A stretch of DNA of 64,000 nucleotides, from positions 5,426,920-5,490,919 of the forward strand of contig JAKSZU010000018.1 of assembly GCA_026018925.1 (NCBI GenBank), written 5' to 3'. The notes beneath the pieces were generated by a model. It ran no database searches. It was not told the origin of the DNA and saw only the letters and a list, made by a program, of their open reading frames with translations. Each line of letters opens with the position of its first letter. Position 1 is the stretch's first letter. The DNA is from Tupaia tana. Its lineage: Eukaryota > Chordata > Mammalia > Scandentia > Tupaiidae. Below are positions 10,977-21,879 of the stretch, piece after piece. The position numbers and the translations under genes were made by a program.

Positions 10977-11261
10977 GGGACCAGCAGTTAGCGTAATGGC
11001 TATGTCGCTGGACTCCCATGTAGTCGACCGCGGTTCGAGTCCCGGACCCGGCGGCTTAAACTCACGCCGGGCGCGTGTGCGTGCGTGCCCAAGATCCCGA
11101 GAGGAGAATGGAGGAGAAGGGATTGCGGCGTGGCCATCCCCCCTGGGGGGTGATTTCCTGCTTTCTATCTCTCTGTCTCTCTCTGTCTGTCTGGCGAGCG
11201 CACGCGCCCTATAACAAAAACCTCTCCAAAAAAAGAAAAAAAAAAAAAAAAAAAAAAAAAG
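10977..11261 (+). mobile_element. tRNA-headed SINE (long type, young, near-consensus)
   Basis: The best-preserved copy. Box A TAGCGTAATGG at 10989-10999 and box B GGTTCGAGTCC at 11032-11042 both fit Pol III internal promoter consensus. CpG-rich middle (cgccgggcgcgtgtgcgtgc), CT zone, 'gcgccctataacaaaaacc' end and a long A tail. AAGAGAG occurs at both flanks as a possible short target duplication. High CpG retention suggests recent insertion. Confidence 0.95.
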
Positions 11262-11998
11262 AGAGAGATAGAAAGCCATTTACTTATTTCGCTCTTTGTA
11301 GTGGAACAATTTCACGTCAATGACTGGACAGCAACGACCCAAGGTTCTAACGACGTACTAGAGCTAACCTCAGAGTCAGCCAGCTGGTGATTGTACCTCC
11401 AGCAAAGAACAATAAAGAAAGGGTTTGTGCTGGTTCCTAAGTCCAGGGCCTTCCAAGGAGGCTGAGACCAGCAGTGGCAATGGTGCCCAAACACCGTCCC
11501 CACTGAAGGGGCTGTGCGCTCCCAGCCTGGGCACAGCCCCGGCCCAGCCTGCCGCAGCTCTGACGGCTCTTGGTCGAGGTCTCCGGCCCTGATTGACCCT
11601 TAAGGATCAGGTTTTCGGATCACTGACTACCCATGCTTACTCTAGTCTCTCCTTGTAGACCGACATCAAGACGCTCGAACCCCCACAGTGCTTCAAACCA
11701 GCTCCAAAGGATCTCCAGAGTCACGAAGGCTCTGAGACGTGTTGCAAATGCACCAGGTCCTAGGGCTGTGTATTGGAGCAAGCTGTCTTGGCTATAGCAC
11801 TGAACACGAGTCTCACGGAACCGAGCACGAAGTGCCTGCACGCAGCATCCCCAATTGCCCTATGTCTTTGAAAAATGCCTTTCCTACTGAGGTCTGCAGC
11901 CTTGGCCATGCCCTTCAGACTAACGTATTATAGTTGCACTGTATCGTTTAATTAGAAAGAAATAGACTTTTAGATTAAATCACTTTAAGAAAAACTGA
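11262..11998. other. Unique non-coding DNA
   Basis: Mixed DNA including a GC-richer patch at 11500-11560. Not recognised as gene or repeat. Confidence 0.4.
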
Positions 11999-12039
11999 GT
12001 TTTTTTTTTGTTGTTTTTTTTTTTTTTTTTTTTTTTTTT
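11999..12039. repeat. Poly(T) tract
   Basis: T run of about 40 bp with two G interruptions. It could be the reversed tail of a lost retroposon; no body is recognised downstream. Confidence 0.9.
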
Positions 12040-13608
12040 ACATAAAGTCATTTTTATGTATTACATTGGGAGAGTCAACTCTATCATGTGTACCTCTTCT
12101 GAACTTGTGGCAGAAATACCTGTCAGCTTTTAACCCTACACATACAGAGGCATCATTTAAATAATTGGCATGGTTGTATCTTGTGGATACGGTAAACCCA
12201 TGACCTGGAAAAAATTCTCTTCCTCGCTTTGACTGTAAAGATCCTCAATTTACAGACCATGTGCTGACGTCTGCACAGGGCAGACATAGGAGAGGACCGG
12301 CCGCCCTGACTTTATCCTAGTTTGCTCAAGTAAATGCAAATTAAGTCATTGTGAAGCCAGGGACATTGAGATAGAAAGACAGACAAACAGATACATAAAT
12401 AATAGAAAGATAAGCATATTTCCTTAATCAAGAACGCTATGGTTAGTTGCATTATGTAAGTCGATCTAAACTTATTCAGGATTGAAAAGATGATTGTGTT
12501 TGAATGTCATAGGATATTCTGAACAAAAGGAAAGATTTTTTTTCTGTGGGAATTATTTTCTCTGATTGAAATCAAGGTTAAGGAGAATAGCCACCCGGAG
12601 AGGGACTCTCATCCACATAAGAATGTTTCCCAGAGTCACTTACCAACTTGGGCAGCCATGATCATGATTACAGCCCAGGGAAGTAAATAAGGCAAGCCAT
12701 TAGCTCTGGAAATCTATTAAAGGCACAGGGTCTTAAAACACTCCAGGCAATGAAACATTAACAGACCTGGGTGAATGGAAAGCTATCTGCCCTCCTCCCC
12801 AGCTTGCTTCAGACAGACATTTTATAACCAGTTGTAAGACAGACTACTGCCCCGACAAGACAGAGGCAAATTGCGGTGGGCCATTTGCTGGGCCAAGTTT
12901 CCATTCTGAGGAGTTTAACTGCTCTTAGGGGCAGCGAGATGGATGATGCTTCAGCGCTGCTGTCCCAGCATTGACTAATCCCCACTCGGGGCCGGAACCT
13001 GTGGCGCCTCCGTGTGTGGTAAGGATTACAGAACTTCAGCACCAGAGAAGCCTGCAAGACCATTTATCCTGAGCTTTTCCGAACCCAACTTCGAGTGGCC
13101 GGAAACAACCACTGGGAGTGCCCGGGCACAGAGGAGCTTCTCTCTCCGGTCAACCAGGCAGATGCACGGAGAAAAGCAATGGCTGCCATAGGCCACGGGG
13201 ACAGAGTGACAGGACACTTGCTGAGCATTTGCCATTCTGTCTCTAGTTCCAGCCTCTCCTTTGACGCAGGAGGATGATGGGACAAATGAGAAGGGATTTG
13301 ATCAAAGTCCCTTGTGTCCCGTGGCTCCCAGGGCAGTGGCCTCTCAATAGTTTTTGCCTCAGCCAGATTGAACATTTGCCTGTATTGTGTCTAGATTTCA
13401 TGTGCTAACTATGAAAACCAGCCAGTAATGAGGCGATGGAACCTCCTTTCCATGACAAGGTCCCGTATGACACAGATAGGTAGGATATACTTAGTAGGTA
13501 TGCAGTTTCCTTATAAATTGTTGGGTGTTTTTTCAAAGTGAGTTCTCAGAAAAATAATGCCTTAGATGGTTAGTTGAAAAGGCAAAAGCAAAAACAAAAC
13601 CCACCCAG
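12040..13608. other. Unique non-coding DNA
   Basis: About 1.5 kb without a named repeat. A frame of 103 codons at 13064-13375 on the minus strand has no recognisable domain. No gene call made. Confidence 0.45.
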
Positions 13609-13812
13609 GGTCCGACAAGTGGCATGATGGTTAAGGGCACCAGACTCCCACATGGCTGACCGTGGTTTGAGTTCCGGACCCGGCAGCTTGCTTTCTCACT
13701 TTCCCTCTCTCTCTCTCGCTCTTGCTCTCACTCTCACTCTTGCTCTGTCCCTTTCCGGTCAAATTAAAAAATATAAATTAATTAAGTTAAATTTAAAAAT
13801 TCTTAAAAACAA
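13609..13812 (+). mobile_element. tRNA-headed SINE (short type)
   Basis: Head with 'ggcatgatggttaagggcac' and box B-like GGTTTGAGTTCC, then directly 'gcttgctttctcactttccc' CT zone and a different tail, 'ccggtcaaattaaaa' plus AT-rich repeats. It lacks the middle block of the long type. Confidence 0.9.
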
Positions 13813-14959
13813 AACAAAACAAAAATACCCAAATAAGCAAGTAAAATAAATACCTGACTGCAGTCCGTTAGCCAAAATCACACTTTCCTGAGACAACAAC
13901 GTGTTACAGGGAAACCGTCTAAGTTCAGAAGCAGGCCAGAATCACTGCAGGTCGGAATGGGGATGCCTGTTTTCCAGCCACACTGGCCTCGGAAGGCCGT
14001 GGGGGGCCGGGACACCACTGGAGTAAGCGTTTTGGTGAATCTGTTTCCTTCCTGGCTGTTGTCTCCCTAGATGATGTCTGCTCAGGTCCTTCTTGCCAAG
14101 CTGCATTCTAACCTTGAGGGCCCTGGAGAAGGTAGGGCAGTCCTCCAAGGAGGCGCTAATGAAACCCACAGGTGTGCTGGTGGTCGAAGACTCTTTCCAG
14201 TTAATAGCAATAAGTCAAATGCCTACTCCTCCCCCACCGTTCTTTCTCCTGTTGTTGCTTTCAGTTACACCGGCGTCTGTGGGCCAAATCAGACTTCTGC
14301 CTGCTAGTAAGACGCTGCAGCACAGACCAGCTAGAGGGCCACAAAGGTGAACATTCGGGCTCTCTGGCCCTTCGTGACTTTCCCTGGACGTTAAAGGAAA
14401 GCGTGTTGGTAGCTTCGGCACCATACCTAAAGAGCGGCTTCTAGAGTGAGAAACCTGCACGGGTGTGGCTGTACCAAAACCTTAGAAGCAGAGGTTTAAA
14501 ACAGGAGAAGGCCCGTGCAAGAAGAGGCACGTCGCAAGCGTAATACAGGCGCCTCCTACTATGGTTCCGCGCTGCTTTTCTTCAATGAGCAGAGGGAACC
14601 TGAAATTTAGGAGGACAAGGGATCATCCCAGAGATGAAGCGAGACCACTGGAGCTGAGAGGTAAGTGGTCTGTGAGGCCCTCGTGAGTGGGCTCAAGTCC
14701 ATCGGCAATCGGCTCAACGTGTTACGGCCGAAGGCACTGTCGGTAAACTTGGGGAGTCGTAGGGAACACAGAGGAAGTCTGTCCAATTTCCATAAATTGG
14801 AAAAGAGTAAATTCCAAAACCTTCTCATTAGAAAGTCAAATTTTAAGCCCTGGCAAAATCATTAGGTAAAGAACACACATTCCAACAGAAAAAAAAATGC
14901 ACAAATATTCTAAGTTGACAATTTTGAGAAATTGAAATTAATATGGTCAAAAAACATAT
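13813..14959. other. Unique non-coding DNA
   Basis: No named repeat or gene recognised. Confidence 0.4.
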
Positions 14960-15377
14960 GGCAAAGATCAACTTTGATGGTAATTAAATACAAATGAGTT
15001 AATAGAATAGCAGTGAGATCCCATGTTTCGTCTACTGGAATGGCAAACGTTTGTGGGGATAGCACGCAAGGCTGGCAAGAGTGCAGAAAACCCGGCCGCC
15101 GAACCCATATGGATGTGCAAACCAGCACAGATGGGGCGTCTACGCTTTCAAATGCATATACCCGAAAACAAGCAACTCCGCTTCCGGGAATCTAGTCTAA
15201 GGAAGTAAGTGTGAGGGATGTCCCGCACAGCACTATTAATGACAGACCTCCAATACAGTCTAAATAAATAGCCGTGATAGTTTGGTTATGAATATTGGTA
15301 ATATAGAATTTTTTCAGCCATCAAATACCATTTAAAAATGAGCTCGTAGAAGAGACAGATATCAGTAACATAAAATA
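14960..15377 (+). mobile_element. Old L1 LINE 3' fragment
   Basis: Degenerate L1ME/MC-like 3' sequence: 'tgtggggatagcacgcaagg', 'atacccgaaaacaagcaact', 'ggaatctagtctaaggaagt' and a 'ttttcagccatcaaatacca' segment follow in the order of an L1 end. It is interrupted by the SINE that follows. Confidence 0.65.
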
Positions 15378-15390
15378 TACAAGGTATATT

Positions 15391-15671
15391 TGTTTTGTTC
15401 GTTTTTTTTTTTTTTTTTTTTTTTTCCTGGACAGGTTTTTCCTATAGGGCACGTGCACTCGCCAGACAGAGACAGAGAGACAGAAAGCAAGAAATCATCC
15501 CCAGGGGGGATGGCCATGCTGCAATCCCTTTTCCTCTGTTCTCCTCCCGGGATCTTGGGCACACACACACATGCGCCCAGCGTGAGTTTTAAGCCACCAG
15601 GTCTGGGATGTGAACCGCAGTCAACTACATGGGAGTCCAGCGACATAGCCATTACACTAACTGCTGGTCCC
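15391..15671 (-). mobile_element. tRNA-headed SINE (long type, young head)
   Basis: Reverse copy with a T-rich tail and the head ending 'actaactgctggtccc'. Flanked by a perfect 13-bp target duplication TACAAGGTATATT (15378-15390 and 15672-15684). Inserted into the old L1 fragment. Confidence 0.96.
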
Positions 15672-15789
15672 TACAAGGTATATTAATCACTGTATTTATC
15701 ACTAGAGTAGCTAGACCCTGTATCAAATATTTGCTGCATGTTTTCTTATCAGATCTTGACAACTTTATTAAGCAACGAGCATAATCATG

Positions 15790-16035
15790 ATAAGGATGGC
15801 GAATGTTTGAGAGCCTCCGCCATGCCAGGCATTTTGCCAGACATCTTGTATGGGTTATATCATTACATCCTGACACGACCATGTGAGGTAGGCACTATCA
15901 TTAACCCCGTTTTATAAATGTGAAACAGGAGCCATAAAAACTTGTCCAAGGTTATACAGGAAGTGCACGCACAGCCGGGATTTGAGTACAAAGAGCCATC
16001 ACTGAGGAGCCTGAACTTTTAACCACTATAGGTAC
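15790..16035 (-). mobile_element. MIR, nearly full length
   Basis: Reverse MIR running from 'catgccaggcattttgccag' through 'gtgaggtaggcactatcatt', 'cttgtccaaggttatacagg' and 'gggatttgagtacaaag' to 'cctgaacttttaaccacta'. Most of the consensus is represented. Confidence 0.88.
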
Positions 16036-16080
16036 TCTTAAGGTACTATGACTTCTGCCTGGCATGGATGGGTGAACAGA

Positions 16081-16205
16081 TAAAAAGATGGATATATGGG
16101 AGGGTAGAAGGATAGATGGAAAAGAAGGAAGGAAGGAAGGAAGGAAGGGAGAGAGGAAGGAAAAGAAAGAGGGAAGGGAGAGAGAGAGGGAAGGAAGGAT
16201 AGACA
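16081..16205. repeat. GGAA-rich microsatellite
   Basis: Purine tract with (GAAG)n/(GGAA)n runs and GA interruptions. ETS-type GGAA cores occur many times, a consequence of the repeat. Confidence 0.92.
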
Positions 16206-16695
16206 GATGAATACGTCAGGAAAAAAGCATAAAACTGGTTATTTTTAGTGATTCTTGTATGGTTCTGTTTCCTTCTGTGGGCTTTTTCAGAGTAACAAAC
16301 TTTTCTACACGTGCTGCTTCTGTAACTACACTATCGAAATACGTTTTATCTTAAAATTAATTAGAACACAAAGTGAAAACTGTGCTCAGAACGTTACGGT
16401 CTTTTTAGCCATCACTTGCAAAAGGGTGATTTAGTTCTAGGTTATGCAAGAGCTGAGCAGCATCCCCCCCTCACTGCCACACATAATCCTAGAAGAAAAT
16501 CCCCACGGCAGCCTCCTGAGTACCACCCAGAACTCTGTGGGGAAGCCCAGCCAGCTAGGAGAGAATGCGCAAACGGGATTTTGTCCCCCAAACAGCGAGC
16601 TCTGGACTAATCCATAGCTGGCGAGGAAATGAGGGCTTGAAGAAACGTGTGGTCTTTCACGGCTTTGTCTTTATCTTGTAAGCTGATGGTTGCAG
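16206..16695. other. Unique non-coding DNA
   Basis: Nothing recognised besides a short frame at 16416-16610 without coding signature. Confidence 0.4.
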
Positions 16696-16699
16696 AACA

Positions 16700-17090
16700 G
16701 ATAATGCGGAGTTTTCAAAGGACTTTCATCCAGAAATTGGACGAGGCTGAACAAGCCGAGAAAAGCAAGCGGGCTGAGTCTTGATGGCTGAGGGAAACTT
16801 GGAGAGGCCTTCAAGTCTGAGCTGTTTCCAGTCCGACTGCATAACAGATGAACTGAAGCCGTCGGTTTAAATTTGACACATTTATTTCAGCGGTGACATT
16901 TCTGAGCAAATGTTCTATTAGTGTTAACTGTAGGTGAGTCAAACACCTGCAGCGAGGGAGGGGGAAATACATTTTCGCTGGCTTCCCTCGCTTCTCTCCT
17001 TTGTCCCTTGGCCTACCTTGGGTGACATAACATGCCTCCGAGGACTTGAAAATTATAGGCACCAGGTTGCTGCTATTAACTAAATATCTT
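16700..17090. other. Candidate conserved non-coding element
   Basis: Repeat-free block including AACTGAAGCCGTCGGTTTAA, TTTGACACATTTATTTCAGC, GTGAGTCAAACACCTGCAGC (E-box and AP-1-like) and TTGCTGCTATTAAC. The two retained CpGs and the absence of repeat decay suggest constraint. Inference only. Confidence 0.33.
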
Positions 17091-17489
17091 GCTTTGTCTG
17101 TGCAGACAAGGGAGGGAGCCCTGCTTCCTTACCTGTCAGCTCTCCAGCCTCTCTCCTTACGCCCCCGCCCTAGGGAACCTCCCTCTCTCCACAGCATGCC
17201 TCTGCCAGCTGCCAAACTCATCTTACACCTGCAGGCTTCCTTCCACCAGGAGCCTCGACTCTTAAAAGTGGTCTCTGCTTTAAAAATCCGTCAGCTCCTA
17301 GAACACATCTGCATTGGTTGGAAAGAAAGAGCACAGACACTTAGCATCTATGCATGCCTGTGGTCACTGAATATGAACAGTGTTCACATTTATCCACGTG
17401 ACAGACACCCAAGTGGCACTCTGTATCAGCACATCAAGTTATTCCCTTGATACCCAGAAAGCCGAAAGTTTATGAAATGGACATTGTAA

Positions 17490-17585
17490 GTATGACCATC
17501 CTACAGATGAGGATACTGAAGCTCATGAGGTGAAATAATTCGCCCAAGATCACCTGGTGAGGTTTGAACCCAAGTAGTCAGTCCC
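17490..17585 (-). mobile_element. MIR fragment
   Basis: 'tcctacagatgaggatactg' followed by 'aataattcgcccaagatcac' and 'ggtttgaacccaagtag': a reverse MIR core. Confidence 0.8.
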
Positions 17586-17867
17586 CCACGGCTGAGATGG
17601 TGGTCAACACCAACCCAGGCACTGAGTGAGGGTGAGGGGTGCGGCGAGGACCACAGTGGCCAACGCTGCACACGTGCCTTCCCTCTGTTCTCTGCAGACA
17701 CCCCAGGAGGTATTAGAGGCTATCTCGTCACAGCCCTCATTTAATCCTCACCACAGCATCATGAACAAAATACGGATTTAGGAACCCCTCCTATAGATGG
17801 TGACTGAAATTCGGACACATCACCATGCCCAACAGGAAGCAGAGACAGTGTAGACAAGGTGACAAGG

Positions 17868-18320
17868 CAGGGGCTGGCTGTCTCACTGTAGCCCTCACAC
17901 CTCCTGCATCAGAATCAGCTGGGATGTGTGATTTTAAAAATGCACGTTCCAGGCCACCTCGTGGTGCGGTGATTAAGGCAGCTGGATCCCACCTGGCTGA
18001 CTGCACGGTTTCAGTCCTGGACTCCATGGCTTGAAAAACATGCTGGGCACATGTGCACATGCACCTAATATCCCAAAAGAAAGGAGAAGGGATTGCAGGG
18101 TGACCGTCCCCCACGAGAGGTACTTTCGCACCCTCTCTCTCTCTCATTCTGCCTCTCTCCAGCAAGCACATGCACCTTGTGGCAAATCAAAAAAAAAAAA
18201 AAAAAGCCAGTTCCTGTGTCCCACCTCAATCATATTCAACCAGAACCACTGGGCAAAGGGACTGGGAACATGTATTTTGCACAAGCTGTTCTAGGTAGTT
18301 CTAATATACACTCAAGTTGG
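17868..18320 (+). mobile_element. MER5-like hAT MITE, split by a SINE
   Basis: Left half 'ctgcatcagaatcagctggg' plus 'gattttaaaaatgcac' and right half 'gaaccactgggcaaagg', 'tgtattttgcacaagctgtt' and 'aggtagttctaata' match the order of MER5A, a non-autonomous hAT-Charlie element. A SINE occupies 17950-18206 between them. Confidence 0.78.
17950..18206 (+). mobile_element. tRNA-headed SINE (long type, older)
   Basis: Head 'cgtggtgcggtgattaaggc', middle, CT zone, 'accttgtggcaaatc' and A tail. Nested in the MER5-like element. The junctions 'gcacgttcc' and 'gccagttcc' look like a decayed target duplication. Confidence 0.86.
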
Positions 18321-18329
18321 GGGACTTTG

Positions 18330-18955
18330 CCTGTATTAGGCTGCTTGCTTTCTCCTGCTATTAAATGCAATTGCAATAGCATGATGGTGATGAGGAGGAA
18401 GATGATGATTAACAACTAACACCAAAAGCAGCTCACATACAGCAGCACAGATCATGAGAGACCATACCCTGCTTTCATTTCTCAGAGCTGCCTAGTAGGT
18501 CATATTTTCCACGGTGAAACTGCCTTGCATTTCAAGCCCTCTCATTTCTTATCCCTTCTCTTATACTTTCTGAGTTTAATGGTGTGAAACCCCACTGTCA
18601 TAGCCTCGGGTGATGGCATTCTATAAAATCATATCTCTCCGACCCATAGAAGGTGATAATAAAACCCAGATAATTGAAATTAGTGAACTTTCTCATAGGA
18701 CACATCTCTTTAGACCTCTGCACGTTAGAGGCAAGTTCTAGGATTTATTGGATTCTCGCATTAAAGGGGTAGGCTTATACATGCTTCCTTTATTTAAGTA
18801 GCTGCATTAATTTTTTTTTTCTTCCTAATAACCTAAAAAAGAGAACAGGCATTATCCATCAGGAAGAGTGAACAAAAAGCAAACTGGCTTGATAAGAATC
18901 CCAAGTATGAATGTTTAAAATTTAAACTCAAATTTTATGTAACATTTTTGGTTTA
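18330..18955. other. Unique non-coding DNA
   Basis: No repeat or gene recognised. Confidence 0.4.
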
Positions 18956-18964
18956 TTTTTTCAA

Positions 18965-19072
18965 AAAAGAAATGAGGAAGGGATGGAGGGAAAAAAGAAG
19001 AAAATAAAAATGGAAAAATGGAAAGGAAGGAAGAAGGGAGAAAGCAAGGAAGAAGTGGAAGAAAATAAAAAT
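18965..19072. repeat. GA-rich low-complexity tract
   Basis: Purine-rich GAAG/GGAAG mixture immediately before the next SINE. Its minus strand yields a Ser/Phe/Pro-rich spurious frame. Confidence 0.8.
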
Positions 19073-19073
19073 T

Positions 19074-19328
19074 GACCAGTCCCATAGCCTGGTGGGTAAG
19101 GGAGCTGGATACCATATGGTCAACTGTGGTTCAAACCCCAGCCCCAAACGGCTTGAAAAACACACGTAGCATGTGCGTGGGTGTGCCCCAAATCCTGACA
19201 GGACAGAAAAATGGACAAGAAAGAATTGAGATGTGATCAATTTCCATGTGTGGGTGGTTCTTTCTTTCTCTGTCTCTCTCTCTGTGTCTCTTAGATGACT
19301 GCATGCTTCCTCTGGCAATTAGAAAAAG
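19074..19328 (+). mobile_element. tRNA-headed SINE (long type, older)
   Basis: Head 'gaccagtcccatagcctgg', decayed box B (GGTTCAAACCC), middle block with CT zone, and 'ctctggcaattagaaaaag' end. Confidence 0.82.
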
Positions 19329-19404
19329 AACGGAAAGAAAAATCACTCTTAGTTTCTCCACATATTTTTCTCCAGGGTAGTTAAGAAATAAGATAATATT
19401 TCCT

Positions 19405-19562
19405 GGGGGGCTGGCAGGAGGCATGGTGGTTAAGGGCTCAGGACTCCCACATTGACCAAGATTCAAGTCCAGGACCTTGCTCTCTCTCTGTCCCTCTCTG
19501 GTCAAATTAAAAATAAAAATAAATAAATAAATAAAGTTAAATAAAATAATTCTAAAAAAAAA
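19405..19562 (+). mobile_element. tRNA-headed SINE (short type)
   Basis: Head 'gcatggtggttaagggctca' followed after box B directly by 'ttgctctctctctgtccctc' and 'tggtcaaattaaaaataaaa', (AAAT)n and 'gttaaataaaataattcta'. It shares the tail with the copy at 63242. Confidence 0.88.
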
Positions 19563-19699
19563 TAGAGGATGCCTTCTGGATCTCCAGCCCCACCTGCAGG
19601 GGTGACCACTGTTAGCAGCTGGTCAGCTGTCCACCCATGGCCACAGCTGTCTTGCACGTGTCCATATCAGACTGGTTGCTGGTAGTCATAGGCAGGAGG

Positions 19700-19815
19700 G
19701 GTGGTGACACTGGAACCAGACTGCCTAGGTTTGGAGCCCAGTGACCTCAGGAAGTGAGTGACTCTGAGTGTCTGGTTTCCACATTTGTGGGATGAAGATC
19801 ATACAGCACCCAGAC
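19700..19815 (+). mobile_element. MIR fragment
   Basis: 'ggaaccagactgcctaggtt' then a degenerate 'tgtctggtttccacatttgt' core, in MIR order. Confidence 0.7.
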
Positions 19816-19896
19816 TGGGGGGCTCCCTGGTGTGGCAGTTGGATCCTTGACTGCCCCTAGTGACCCTCTACTAGTGAAGGTTAGTGTTGATTACTG

Positions 19897-19980
19897 TTGG
19901 GTCTTTGAAGAACTCATGATGCATTTTTGCAGAGAAAAACATTATAAAAAAAAGTCATGACTTTTTTCTGATGACCCAAT
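19897..19980. mobile_element. mariner-type MITE, about 84 bp
   Basis: Imperfect terminal inverted repeats: the left end TTGGGTCTTTGAAGAACTCA pairs with the reverse complement of the right end (AGTCATGACTTTTTTCTGAT then GACCCAAT). The size and ends parallel the element at 61642, as in MADE1-like mariner derivatives. No coding capacity. Confidence 0.6.
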
Positions 19981-19981
19981 A

Positions 19982-20297
19982 TATTCAGGTCTTTGTAACA
20001 CTTATATGACTTACTTCACACCATGACGATAACTCATGAAGAGAAGACTATAAATTGAATCATAACTTACATGCTCTAAGAATTCCAGCTTTATTTCAAA
20101 TTTATGTTTCAAAAAGCTTTGATGTGCATAATATGTAAGGAAAAAATCCTTTCCTGTGTGTGCATGTACACGCGTGCATTCAAGCTTTTCTAAATCAAGT
20201 TTGCTAGCCTTATGGTATTTTCCTATAACTTATTGTTAGATACAGGGGTTTTAAAAAGTAACATCATTTCTTGTAAAATGAAATAACACAACCTCAA

Positions 20298-20347
<50 letters not shown>

Positions 20348-21150
20348 GGAGGAGATAAAAGAAAGTCAAAAGAAGAAAGAAAATACTGCCTATAATCCAA
20401 CCACCCAGAGAATAACCTCTGCTAATATTTTGACACAGACATCTTTCCAGATATCTATATCTTTTTTGATGTATATGATGTTATTTTTGTGAGGAAAATG
20501 CCAAACACCAACCCAGAAATTCTATCCGGAAAATTACTCAGATTGAGATGCCATTCTGGAACCTGGATTCCACAAACATCAGTTGCCATGATAATAAAAT
20601 ATATGTTACATAATAATCAAATTTAATAACAAACCCCAACAACAAAACGCGTACCTCTTTGTATTTTATAGCTATTTATCTTTGTTGAATGTTCTTCTTA
20701 AATGAACCATGACTGCCTCCCACTTCTCCCACATCTCATGCAAGGAGATCTCTCAGAGTGGACACCCGGGGAAATGTGATGGAACGGGGGAGAAGGCAGG
20801 AACCAGGGACATGACAGCATTTGGCTTGTAGCTAAAAACACCTCTGCTTTCCAGGTGCCTCGTGGCTCCAAGGTCTAGTTGGCAGAGGGCACAGGGGCTG
20901 AAAAGACTTTTTTGCTGATTTATTCCTGCCTATGGTTAGTCACTTCTTGTCCTCAAAACACATCAGTGATGGCTGACAGCAGTCAGGGTAACGGCGGTCA
21001 CAGCAACACCGGCGAGCCTGAAGCGAGTGTTCTGCATGTGCTCTTTACCGCCCTCTGTCCTGCAGCACATGGCTTCACTGACCCTCACCAGACGAGCCGT
21101 ATATGAGCAGGCCAGGAGACCTGGTCACCTCCACTGGACACCACTGACAC
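19982..21150. other. Unique DNA with a 43-bp poly(A) run
   Basis: Mostly unclassified AT-rich DNA. An old repeat-like segment near 20390-20470 (ataatccaaccacccagaga, then catctttccagatatctata) resembles a widespread ancient mammalian repeat whose family I cannot fix. Confidence 0.4.
20301..20343. repeat. Pure poly(A) run, 43 bp
   Basis: Longest uninterrupted A tract in the window. No SINE head or L1 3' end is visible immediately 5' of it and no clear target duplication. Confidence 0.95.
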
Positions 21151-21159
21151 ATGCCCATT

Positions 21160-21245
21160 GTACTCACTGGAAAGCGAGATTGGGGGAAGTCAGGTAACTT
21201 TCTTGTGATTGCACCGTTAGTAAGAGTCTGGGATAAACCTGGGGC
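21160..21245 (-). mobile_element. MIR fragment
   Basis: Weak reverse MIR core: 'aggtaactttcttgtgattg' then 'agtaagagtctgggataaac'. Old and partial. Confidence 0.5.
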
Positions 21246-21720
21246 TGTGCCAGGGGTCACGCTGCCTCCCTAGGTGGGCTCCACCCACAAGCGTCTCCAA
21301 ACCGCAGAGACCCGAGCCATGTCCCTGCGGAGACTCAGGGACAGGGAGGATGACGAGCGCATCCTGGAAATGTGTAGTTTCGTGCAGGAAATACGTTCTC
21401 GTCTGCTTTTACTTTCAGAAACACATTTTGTTAGGAAAGAAGTTATACGCTGAGCCTTCCTGAACTCAGGACGCTATTAGAAACATGAGCTATTCAACTG
21501 AATAACATTTAATAAGTAACACCGATTTAATGTTGAGGAATTGCCTGGGGAGTGCACAGCATTTAAAATCTATCTGCTTTCTTAACTTTCAATCATGACA
21601 TTTTCCATGCCTTTAGATATTTTTCATAAATGAATTTGTACAGCTATATAATATGTGATCATATGAATGCACCAGATTTTATATAACTTTTCTCTGAGTT
21701 GTTTCTGAATAACATATCTG

Positions 21721-21797
21721 TACATAAAATTTACATATATATGTGTGTATATGTGTGTGTATATAAGTAGACACACACGCTATATATATATGTATGT

Positions 21798-21832
<35 letters not shown>
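21721..21832. repeat. AT/TG/CA compound microsatellite
   Basis: (TA)n, (TG)n and (CA)n runs, followed by a 20-bp tandem duplication of AAAGTTTTCAATATAGACT at 21838-21875. Confidence 0.9.
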
Positions 21833-21879
21833 GTCTAAAGTTTTCAATATAGACTGAAAGTTTTCAATATAGACTCAGT

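Noticed and set aside
10977-11050. Possible functional tRNA gene
   Set aside because: Box A and box B are intact but acceptor and T stems do not pair properly and the sequence continues into the SINE body; it is the SINE head.
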